In this document: piece after piece, positions 48,758 through 58,131 of the stretch | How the letters are laid out: every line of letters starts with the position of its first letter | How positions within the stretch are numbered: the stretch's first letter is position 1 | Source of the DNA: Cyathus striatus | Lineage: Eukaryota > Basidiomycota > Agaricomycetes > Agaricales > Nidulariaceae | Direction of reading: 5' to 3' | DNA length: 64,000 nucleotides | Assembly: GCA_025738555.1 (NCBI GenBank) | Contig: JAOVFP010000001.1 | Span: forward strand, 806,001 to 870,000 | Made by a program: the position numbers and the translations under genes | The notes under the pieces: model-generated | Told to the model about the DNA's origin: nothing | Databases searched by the model: none | What the model saw: the letters and a program-made list of their open reading frames with translations, nothing else

Positions 48758-50063
48758 CAGTTTGCAACAGGCAAACCCCGCTAATTTTTTGAGTGAACTT
48801 GAGCAATTTTTTCAGCAGTGACAAATAAGTTTTAGACTCCGAAAACCGTCGGAATAGCGTAGTTACGATGTATTAATTAAGATTCCATGAGCCGATTTTT
48901 CAATTTCCGATTTTTTCATTTTTTGACCCAAAAATTTGGCACTCTGCCATAAAAAATAGTAAAATTCATGAAAAATGTGTTTTTGGCATCCTTACATCAA
49001 TAACGATATGATCCCGTAAAAATATCAGTCCCTGAACCATCTAATTTGGCGCCAAAAATTGTCTTTCTGAACACTATGACCAAGGATTTACCCAAGAAAA
49101 GAGCTGAAATACCAGCTGACTTTGCAATAATTCGCCAAAAACTGATTTTCAGCAATCAGAACTATCCTCACTACTGCCTAGAGCCCAGTACAAATACTAA
49201 ATATGTGATCACTAGGGTATCTAAATGGCCTAAACAAAGAAATTAATTAGTGAGTCAGTGAACATCTGTTCAACCTTGGGTGTTCTAAGGTGTCGAGAAA
49301 GGGGGACCAATTTCACTTGATTGAGAGGAAGTAGATACATAGAATATTTATTGGAAGAAAAAGGAAAGGTTTGAAACATAGAGCATATTGATGAATTGAA
49401 AGAAAATTATGAAGAAAAGACTAGGGGAGGGAGACTTGAGCAATGACACGGCCTTTGGTAACGCTAATTGCAGTATTTATTGGGACTGGGTAAAGCAGGA
49501 TACCGACGATCTTGAGTCCTGTTGAGTAATTGCAGCATTGAGGGCGATACAGGAGTGTCGGCGTTGAAGGGAGAAAGTGAGAGAAAGCGTGAACAACGCG
49601 AACGAATGCGTCAACGCGCGCATCACTTGATTATGTAATTGGAATTGTAATATATCGATTTTTGTAGTGCAGGCAAAACACCTGCTCTACAATGTAAAAC
49701 ATATGTGTAATATATCACTCTTGTATCACTTTCTGTTCTTGTATAACTACATAATGTGCATGCAATAAAATTTTGCACTTAAAATTAGGAAAAGGTATAC
49801 TGTTATGCACCCAATATACACTGGTTTCGGGTCCCGTGGGACCTATAAGGCCTTCAGAGTTGGCCTGACCCGTGCATTACCCTAGTAACATGTTGATTTT
49901 TTTGTCAAAAAAATTGGCACACCCATTTTCTCGTGGGAATTTCTCAAAAACATCGTTTTTGTATATATTTTGACTTTCTGAATCTGAATCTGTAATTAGT
50001 TTTCCCTAAAAAATTCATTTTCCTATTGTAATAAAATTGGCGGGGTTTGCCTGTCACAAACTG
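48758..50063. mobile_element. Tc1/mariner-type element, second copy
   Basis: Ends CAGTTTGCAACAGGCAAACC and, inward from the right, CAGTTTGTGACAGGCAAACC, with TA on both outer sides (48756-48757 and 50064-50065). It shares internal blocks with the 20.6-kb element: actccgaaaaccgtcggaat, ttgacccaaaaatttggc, gcatcc...gatcccgtaaaaat near the left, and catgttgatttttt...ggcacaccc and tctcgtgggaa near the right. The middle (49330-49680) is a module also found at 53600-53900. No transposase. Confidence 0.8.
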
Positions 50064-50116
50064 TATATCCAGCATAGACCACGTGAAATCGTGGGAGGGG
50101 ATTTGATGAGCCTACG

Positions 50117-50803
50117 CTATTAACGAGCATGTCCAATCTGTCTTCATTAACTATTTCAGGAACGATCGAGGTATCGCAGACTGTCACACTCTCGCTGTTA
50201 ACTGAACTATACATCGGTGCATTCACGGAGACGAATGTGTTAGATTATGTTGTTACGCCTTCCCTCAAAATACTACGTCTATGGCGGAGATTCGATTCCG
50301 TTTCCATTATTAATTTCATCAATAGATCTCAGTGCTCGCTGGAAGAAGCCGGGTTCTCTTATATCCCCATAGACAATCGTTGGTGCGTGGAAGGACTCAG
50401 GCGCGTGAAGAGATTTTATGTGGACTATCCGGAATCTATTATCGATTTCACTCGGTGGCTAACACGGGGTACGCAAACGACTGCCACATCACTCCCACAC
50501 CTAGATCTCCTTAGCATACAATGGATACGCAATATGGACTATATGATTAGTGATTTGATCTGCATGTTGAAATCCCGCCTTTCACCTGTTGAGGATGAAA
50601 ATGATTCCGAGTCCAGTAGCCGAAACGACTTGGAAGAGCGTTATTTGACTGTCGTTAAACTTAAATTTAAGGAGGATCTTGCAGAAGACGAGGCTGATGA
50701 TTTGAATGACTTTCTGGAGTCGGATATTGTACAACAATACGGTGTTGATATGACGATCAGGGGATCGACATTGGAGTATATATGTACAGATGACTTAGAA
50801 TAG
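50117..50803 (+). pseudogene. F-box/LRR-like gene 1, 3' part
   Basis: It continues the 46.3-kb gene after the insertion: frame from the restored codon at 50123-50125 through SMSNLSSLTISG to the stop at 50801-50803. The text parallels the C-terminus of the intact gene at 58.1 kb: PHLDLLSIQW against PQLEVLNLHY, LICMLKSRLSPV against LISMLTSRLPPV, LNDFLESDIVQQYGVD against LRNFLYSAVVQQPGVE. It is the substrate-binding LRR-like half. On its own it has an ATG at 50129, so a shortened product is formally possible. Confidence 0.8.
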
Positions 50804-51400
50804 TCGTAGGTATCATATTACTATGTCCATCCATTTCAAAGATGATATGTTTTTCAAATGTTGTTGGTATTCTTCTCCGCATGTGGTCCTTTAGGTGGAA
50901 TTGCGAAAGAATACTTGAGCGGAAGAAAATTATATGTGTTTTAAATTAATTGACTTGAATTGTTGTAGAACGTAGACTGCTCTGTAATGAATTCTATCAG
51001 TACCATGATATCTGGGTTGTCGTTTGCGAATGGACACCCGTAGCTATGGGCTGCGCTAAATAAGTGGATGGCAGAGGTTTCGGTTCACGCTACGATGGCT
51101 CGTATCCAGGATCCACTGGCGTTGTAAGCTGCAACGGGTTTACTGGAAATGCTTCGTCATTCAGTTCGAGCTATAACGATTTCCTTCGTCGATACTGGGA
51201 AGCACAGGTCATTACCTAATAGGTAGGGTAGGGGTGGATTCAGTGGACTTGGATGGCCGAGAATGCAGACGAGTGGTCTTATGAAGCTGGCCTGAAACAC
51301 GGTCGGATTCCTCAGAACCCGACCGACCTACAACATCCCAATATCTGTGGTTGAGTATCAACGTTGTTAGGAAAAGCGGATTCCAATAATCATTTGTAAA
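50804..51400. other. Convergent intergenic region
   Basis: The 3' flanks of F-box gene 1 (plus) and F-box gene 3 (minus) meet here. Mixed sequence with no ORF of interest and no repeat seen. Confidence 0.5.
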
Positions 51401-52327
51401 CTACATAATGTCATATTTTTCGTACGCTACCAACGCGTCCCATGTATAATACGAAAATTTAACTTCGACTCCGGGCTGCCCTGCGATATCTGACTGAAGA
51501 AAATCCTTTATTATCCTCTCCTCTTCTTTTGGCTGATCTGGACGGCCCGCATATATTATATGAACCGATTTTAGCCAATGCTCTGGCCCGTCTACGTCTC
51601 CGCTCGTCGTTGAAGCTCGTGGAACAGGCGGAAGCCTTAATCGTAACATCGATATCAGTTTCTTAGCTATGTCCAGTGCGTCTTCAGGTAGTAAAATTTC
51701 CAAGGTTTCAACCTTAGGAAAAAGCGGAGATTCATGAAGACCCGATAACGGGCAGACCTCGCCGCATAAGTACTGAAGGTCATCATCGAATGTCCGAGAC
51801 ATCTCCATAATGAGGGTTTTCACCCCGTCTAGCTCGTCAACTTTCCATTGCGTACCCAACCACATCGAGCAACCTAGCTTTAACACCTCCAAAGTACACC
51901 CAGATCTCCGCAGAAATTGCGGAATAGCGTTGAAGCTGGCTAAGGTATCGCTGGTTTCTAGTTCCAGCCTCGTAATATGAGGTGCCGTAAAATCTTCCAG
52001 TGGATTGGCGCCTTCGAATACTCCTTTCAGCATCTTTAAGGTCCGAAGGCGAGGAACTGTGATACTTTGAGATACCATGGTTGGTCCGCTGAAGTCAAGA
52101 GACTGGAGATTCGGCATGTTTTCCACGATAGCGGGAAGTTCCCCGTGCGAGAACTTGTTACGATGAGACAAAAGATGCGTAATTTGATGCAAGGGGATGG
52201 ATTGGAATAATGCTAGAGGGTTTTTAATCTCGCTGAGCTCGATATGAGTAAGTAATGGAACGGATTGTAAAGTGATTCGAGTCTTTGACAGGTCGACGTT
52301 GTCAAGTTTGGATGGAGCGTCATACAT
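51401..52327 (-). pseudogene. F-box/LRR-like gene, C-terminal half (5' lost)
   Basis: A clean 308-codon minus-strand frame: SVPLLTHIELSEIKNP (against APLLTHIELSHINNP in gene 1), NMPNLQSLDFSG, TLPRL-type repeats, LISMLRLRLPPV and LKSVHIIYAG...KDFLQSDIAGQPGVE. The F-box and coiled N-terminus are missing. Homology stops upstream at DAPSK, where a 2.85-kb TIR element (52340-55185) begins. The ATG at 52325 belongs to a repeated TATGACGCTCCA word rather than to the native gene. I found no N-terminal half beyond the element, so this looks like a truncation rather than a clean split. Confidence 0.8.
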
Positions 52328-52364
52328 TGGAGCGTCATAGAAAAAGTCGCCGCCGCCGTAAATC

Positions 52365-53317
52365 TATGACGCTCCATCCATTAATTAATTCACCGTAGTT
52401 CTAATTCGGTTTGCCGTAGATAAGTCGTTGCCGTACTCACAGAATCTGCTCATTTTCTGTATTTTCTGCACATATCTTCGCATATACTATATAATTAGAT
52501 ACTTATTTATCCTACCACTACAAATATCACTTTTATAATGCCTGTTTCGATGACTTTCTGAGGTTTCGGAAATATCCGTTATAATTCCCACGCACTTCTG
52601 AGCATCGTGCCGTACATCCAACTTCATCCAACTGTACCGTTAGGCATTACAGAACTTCGTTTGAGCCATCTATCATTGTTATACATTTTAGTAATAGATA
52701 ATTGATACTAAATATGTTTATTATGCAGTAGATTTCAATGCTATCTCCTATATAAATGGACCTGTACACTGCTCATCAAAGTAAGACCATGTCCGGGTAC
52801 CTTCACATGATATTTCATGTTCAACTTGGCAAGTCTTGAACTAAGATAAGCTAATAAATTTGATAACCACCTACAAAACTCTAATTTTTGTCATCTTATA
52901 CCTCTTCTACACCACTTTTCGATAACATATACATCTTGCTTAATGTACTAATAGCAATAAAGCAGTGTATATGATATCTGAACATACAATATAAAACGTA
53001 CACCGCGAAAGAAGAGCTTAAACGACGTTTTGTAATGCCTAACAGTAAAGTAGAATGGAGTTGGATGTACGGCACGATGCTCAGAAGTGCGTGGGAATTA
53101 TAACGGATATTTCCGAAACCTCAGAAAGTCATCGAAACAGGCATTATAAAAGGGATATCTGCAGTGGTAGGATATATAAGTATCTAATTATATAGTATAA
53201 GCGAAGATATGTGTAGAAAATACAGAAAATGAGCAGATTCTGTGAGTACGGCAACGACTTATCTACGGCAAACCGAATTAGAACTACGGTGAATTAATTA
53301 ATGGATGGAGCGTCATA
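52365..53317. mobile_element. Foldback element with 302-bp arms, 6-bp TSD
   Basis: TAAATC stands at 52359-52364 and 53318-53323. Arms 52365-52666 and 53016-53317 are inverse copies of equal length with few mismatches; the ends are TATGACGCTCCATCC. The 349-bp centre has no ORF. The 6-bp TSD and long arms fit a foldback/MITE. It lies inside the left TIR of the 52.34-55.19 kb element. Confidence 0.85.
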
Positions 53318-53599
53318 TAAATCGGCTGCCGTCGCCGTAAATTGATTGTGCCGTATCTACAAGGTGCCGTATCCAGACTGTAGCCTCAAAATTCCATCTT
53401 TTCTGTACTTTTCCGATGTCATTACATACTATTCACATAATTTTCTCATAATTACATTGTATAAGACCATTGAAGCTCGTATATACCATGTAAATTGAAC
53501 TTCAATCTAATCTTCTCTCAATACGGATGGAATTCCCACGTTTCGATGAAGCGAGTATACACATAAATTATCGTGCATTTGCTCACTCGTTATGACCTA

Positions 53600-53900
53600 T
53601 TTGAGTCTATGGATATATATGCAACAATATGAGCAGACCAATGAATTGAAAGAAAACTGTAAAGTAAAATTTGGGGGAGGGAGACATAGGGTGATGACGG
53701 CCTTCAGTAAACTATTTTGCGACATTCAGCGGGACTTGGTAGCACGGGATACCGACAATTTTGAGTCCTGCTGTGTAATAGCGGCGTTGAGGGCGATGCA
53801 GGAGTGCCAGCGTTGGAGGGAAAATGAGAGAGAGAGCGCGCGCGCGAACATGAACAAACACGCATCAGCTGATTACGTAATGAAAATAACGCTCGCCGGC
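53600..53900 (+). repeat. Module shared with 49.33-49.65 kb
   Basis: Both loci contain gaattgaaagaaaa, ggggagggagac, gatgacggcc or gacacggcc, gataccgac..tttgagtcctg, and gcgttgagggcgat.caggag, then a gcgcgc-rich stretch, in the same order and orientation. The 122-codon frame at 53592-53960 spans it and ends in a hydrophobic segment, but the homologous stretch at 49.4 kb is not open, so coding is doubtful. Confidence 0.55.
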
Positions 53901-54303
53901 TCTACAATATTCATGTTCATGCTCATGCTTATCACACTCAAGTTCACTCTCAATTTATAGGAAAGAATCGTGAAGACTAATTGAGAGTGAGTGTACATAA
54001 AAGTATTATATTCACGCAATAAGCATAATAAACTACTAGACTTACAACTTAAACATCTCTGTAGCTACAGTGCATATACATCGAGAGGGTGTACTGTATT
54101 CTGTATTCAAGAAATTTAAAGGGCTACATAACTGAAACATTTATTCGGCACTCTCAGTACCTTTTCGGAAGGCAGAAGAGTGCAGAGAAGAGCGTGGGAA
54201 TTAAGTTTCAGATGATAAAAACATAGAGAAAAGATAAAAAAATAGTGTGAATAGCGGTATCTAAAGGCACTACATGCTATGTAACACATATTATATTTAT
54301 TAC

Positions 54304-55064
54304 TACTATCATGTAATAGGTGTTTGAAACTGTCTCGAGTGTTTGAAAACTGTACAAAACCTTCATTATCCCAGCACCTACTTCTTATACCGCTTTCATA
54401 CTTTGCATGTCAATTCTATAGATGCATTACAACGTATGTCTCAATTTATACAATAAACGGATGATTATATATTCTTTAATGGTACAAGTAATGTCGAAAA
54501 ACATCGAAAAACAATGCAAACTTGAGATCAAAAGTAAGATCTAGGTCGATCCTGTTGAACAATCCTTACGATATTTTATACATCGCTAGTGTACATCTGC
54601 AACAACCCAAATATCAGATATCAAAGGAAAGCAACACAGCTACATCGACTGACATCAGGCCCTTGCCTGTCACGCTGAAATGCTCTGAAAACTCTGAAAA
54701 AATGTATTTTGCTTGCCAGTCGATGTAGCTGTGTTGCTTTCCTTTGATATCTGATATTTGGGTTGTTGCAGATGTACACTAGCGATGTATAAAATATCGT
54801 AAGGATTGTTCAACAGGATCGACCTAGATCTTACTTTTGATCTCAAGTTTGCATTGTTTTTCGATGTTTTTCGACATTACTTGTACCATTAAAGAATATA
54901 TAATCATCCGTTTATTGTATAAATTGAGACATACATTGTAATGCATCTATATAATTGACATGCAAAGTATGAAAGCGGTATAAGAAGTAGGTGCTGGGAT
55001 AATGAAGGTTTTGTACAGTTTTCAAACACTCGAGACAGTTTCAAACACCTATTACATGATAGTA
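54304..55064. repeat. Near-perfect palindrome, 348-bp arms
   Basis: Arms 54304-54651 and 54717-55064 are inverse complements of identical length. I found only a couple of differences, for example a C/A near 54418 and a C/T near 54435. The 65-bp loop is 54652-54716. A transcript across it would fold into a hairpin of about 350 bp. Confidence 0.9.
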
Positions 55065-55185
55065 CACCAAAAGAGTAGAAATATCAAGCAATTACAACGA
55101 TCCAGTTTAGATACGGCACTGTTGTAGATGCGGCACAATCAATTTACGGCGACGGCAACCAATTTACGGCGGCGGCGACTTTTTC

Positions 55186-56205
55186 AACACTTGGAACTTC
55201 ATAAGACAGAGCTACATACCGAGCGCCAATGCGACGAAACTTGGGCGATTTTTCGAACGTGTAAATTTGGATTGCATATATCATAGCCATCAAACCCGCC
55301 AAATCCCATTGAAAGGAATATGCGACATAGAATGTCATCAGGTATCTTTTGAATTGGCGCCAGGTTCCGCGCTTGGGCACTGGCAAATGAATTCGTGAGC
55401 TCACAAGTACTTGGGTTAACCTGTTGCCAAAACCAAAAACGTACATAGAAAGACCCTCTTTCGATGAAGTGTTAGACATACTGGGAGTAAGTGCATTCAT
55501 GATGCTAGCGGTAGATCAAGAGAGAAAGATGAAAGAGCCGGCGAGAGCCATAATTGAACATCAGCCGGAGTTTGGTCGGAGCCGAATCGGTGATGAAATA
55601 TGTAATTCAACAAAACCACGTGACCGCGTTTTGATTGCCCGAAGGAGCCGAATCGCTGTTCGACCGTTTTATTGTACAACCGTAAACATTCAAAGGACCA
55701 ACAAGGAACTTGCGTTCAAGTCGATATTCCAGTCACCGAGACTCGAGGATCGACATCAATCATTTAGGTCCTTACATCGTATAGGTACGTTGAGAGAGCC
55801 ATAACATTGCGTCACTGACAACAATCTTTTGAACAGCAACGTAAATACTAATCAGGTCTAGGTAGGATACTTACTATGATTGACGGTACACTTTACTTCA
55901 GATTCGGAAACTTTCGAAATTCCACCGTAAGCTAGCCCTCTCGAGCTTGAATCAGAAATAAATATCCGGCGCGAAGTAAATGATAACCTGCGGCAGCAGG
56001 CTCCGGGTGGGGGAAAGGTAGACTCAAATCCGCTTCTGACCCTTAATCGGTATGAAAAGCGCTACCGAGCTTGTCGAAGCTGATACTGAAGTACAGATTG
56101 TTCACTTTGAATGTTTTACAGTGAAGTTAAACATGACAAGTACAGTTCGTCGGTCGCCGCTTGACTAATGTGCGATGATAATTTTGGAGCTGCTCTTCAG
56201 TCTGT
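55186..56205. other. Interval with overlapping unassigned ORFs
   Basis: A minus frame 55144-55500 (118 codons, with hydrophobic stretch AYSFQWDLAGLMAMIYAI) starts partly inside the element TIR. A plus frame 55424-55804 overlaps it. Neither is recognised; at most one could be a real exon. 55805-56205 is the likely upstream region of the AA14 gene. Confidence 0.3.
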
Positions 56206-56209
56206 CCCA

Positions 56210-56217
56210 TATTTAAA
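56210..56217 (+). promoter_or_regulatory. Probable TATA box of the AA14 gene
   Basis: TATTTAAA lies 63-70 bp upstream of the ATG at 56280, a usual distance in fungal genes. A pyrimidine-rich stretch (cctttcattcagcctc) follows before the start codon. Confidence 0.45.
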
Positions 56218-56279
56218 CATCTGCTTGAACCGCCTTTCATTCAGCCTCACGCTTTCAACCCCTGGAACTATCTCTACTG

Positions 56280-57739
56280 ATGTTCATCCGGTCACTGTGT
56301 TTGGCTTCTGCTCTCGTACACCTAGCCTCAGCACATATCGCTGCATGGCATAAAGGGATGTACTGCCTAAATGTACGTGCAGGTTTAACATCATTTCATA
56401 GATGTGGATGAATTCATATATGTTTTATTAAGGGTCCGCAACAGGAAGAAGATCAAAACGCCCAGGCTCCGGTAAATCCGTTGTATGACATGGAGAAGGA
56501 AGATTGGTGGTGTGAGTACTTGCTGTGCTTTCAATTGGGAGTTCTATTAATGATAATTCGAATTCACAGTTCAGCACTACAACAAGGTACTATCTTCTTA
56601 GCTACCACAGACTTTCGTTTTCACATCATCCCTTTTACCTCATCAGTGCGATCAGTTCCCACCTGCCAAGGGGGATTTTCTCGAGTTGTGAGTGTATAAT
56701 GAGATCTTAAATTTCGTCCTGTTCATGTTTTCCTATGTCTACCAGACCAGCAGGCGGAAATTTCACGGTAGAGCTCGCTACAAATCGTGCAGCGACAACA
56801 CTTTCATATGATGGGAAATATACATCCGATTGGCCAGATGGCAAGGACTATCCCAGTGACTATCATGTACGTGTTCCGCATCTCTATGAATTTTGAATCC
56901 TGATTATTTAAATTCGCCAGAGTCGTAATTTGTCATGTATCACAGAACCCAATAGTTAGTCTAAGTAGCGTAAAGAGGGTGCTTCAAATAAAATGGCTAA
57001 CGCATTGCCAATTTTGTAGTCCACACGCAAAATTATTCAATGGCTGCTGGTACCGCATTTGCTATATCGTATCAGGTGTGTTAGAACGTACCCCTTTTAT
57101 TATTGACCGTTGTCGTTAACGAAGTATGCACATCTGCAGTCGGACCTTGCGAAGGTTACCCCGAGAATCTCGTAGTGTTCAGTGTTAAGTACCAGTAAGT
57201 AGCTGCTTCCATCATCTTGATTAGTGATTGCGACTTATCATGTGTGGCCTAAAGCACCCCCTGGACAAGAATAGCAACATACCAAGTTCCGAAAAATCTC
57301 CCTCAATGTCCGGACGGTGGTTGTACTTGCGCAGTAAGTTCCTATATTCGCTCTCCTATGTACATTCTTATTCTGACACCCATGCCACAGTGGGGTTGGG
57401 TTCCAAACGGATGCGGTGAACCAAACATGTACATGCATGGCTTCAAGTGCAATGTAACAGGAGCGACCAGCAAAACTGCAGTATCGGAAGCGAAGCCGCC
57501 TGTTTGGTGCGAGGATGATCAGGAGAAATGCGTCAAGGGAGCCAAACAGCTGATATTTTGGAATCAACGAAGTGGAAATAATACGTTTGTGGATGGGTTA
57601 GATACGAGTGGATACCCCAAGAGTCCGGGGTACAATATGAAGTGTGGTTTTCAGGATGGTAAGTATCTTTATTACATTCGAAAGAGAAGATTTATAACCT
57701 TTCGCTTCAGGTGCCCAGGGCGACATATTTCTAGAATAA
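56280..57739 (+). pseudogene. AA14-type lytic polysaccharide monooxygenase, one-base frameshift
   Basis: Eleven exons join in phase: 56280-56372, 56433-56511, 56570-56586, 56647-56687, 56746-56866, 56921-56954, 57020-57075, 57140-57194, 57255-57333, 57391-57658, 57711-57739. A signal peptide MFIRSLCLASALVHLASA is followed by HIAAWHKGMYCLN, so cleavage leaves an N-terminal His for the copper brace. Further family text: [69 protein letters not shown] and the end [10 protein letters not shown]. Exon 8 is 55 nt where 56 are needed: SDLAKVTP then ENLVVFSVKY lie in different frames, one base short at or beside the CCCC run 57159-57162. AA14 enzymes are secreted copper oxygenases linked to xylan/cellulose breakdown in wood-decay and other fungi. 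The change is either a real null allele or a base-call error. Confidence 0.85.
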
Positions 57740-57804
57740 GTTATGGATCACGTATGGAATAATTTATTAGTAATATTATTGTATAGTATTGTACATTATA
57801 ACAA

Positions 57805-57896
57805 TCCGGTATGGTGTAACGGCTAACATTACCGCCTTTCATTAAATCATTGTTCAAAAAACGCGGTAGCTCGGGGTTCGATTCCCCGTACCGGAA
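57805..57896 (+). tRNA. tRNA-Glu (UUC) with 20-nt intron
   Basis: Acceptor stem TCCGGTA/TACCGGA, D-arm with GGTGTAACGGCTAACA, anticodon stem ACCGC/GCGGT with loop CTTTCAC (anticodon TTC at 57838-57840), T-arm CGGGG-TTCGATT-CCCCG, discriminator A. An intron of 20 nt (57842-57861) follows position 37, the canonical site. Mature length 72 nt. A T-run follows from 57897 as the Pol III terminator. Confidence 0.95.
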
Positions 57897-58131
57897 TTTT
57901 TATTTTTACTCGTTCCAAACATAAACAAGTAAACAAGTGTACAATTGCGCAATCAAACTCCGATAAGCTAATAATAAATAAGCGACCGAACGATGTCTTC
58001 GGGGCCTGGAGTCTGGACGCACACATGGGCCGTCTACGAAAATTCGTCTCCGGTTCTCGGTGGATGCCACTGGGTTCAAAGCTGTTCGATGGTTTTCGGC
58101 AATCTTTTCACAATTCTTCAACCTTTCCGTC

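Larger units (their letters stand above)
47441..50116. mobile_element. Composite insertion splitting F-box gene 1
   Basis: The target duplication GCTATTAAC (8-9 bp) stands at 47432-47440 and 50116-50124. Joining AC at 47440 to G at 50125 restores the F-box frame (HMLLTSMSNLSSL). The outer element contributes only about 47441-47845 and 50066-50115; its ends (TAGTCTAGATCC and, inward from the right, TAGGCTCATCAAATCC) match weakly. A mariner-type element was inserted inside it, and a hAT-like element inside that one's left edge. Confidence 0.75.
52340..55185. mobile_element. TIR element next to truncated F-box gene
   Basis: Ends GAAAAAGTCGCCGCCGCCG at 52340 and its inverse ending at 55185. The TIR is about 80 bp once the 953-bp foldback element inserted at TAAATC is removed: both then read CCGTAAAT(C/T)GG(C/T)TGCCGTCG, CCGTAAATTGATTGTGCCG. 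No matching TSD was found. The body holds a module shared with the 49.3-49.7 kb region and a large palindrome. Confidence 0.65.

Noticed and set aside
57228..57762. ORFs 57228-57419, 57238-57567 (minus) and 57358-57762 as separate genes
   Set aside because: They are intron read-through or opposite-strand shadows of AA14 exons 8-11.
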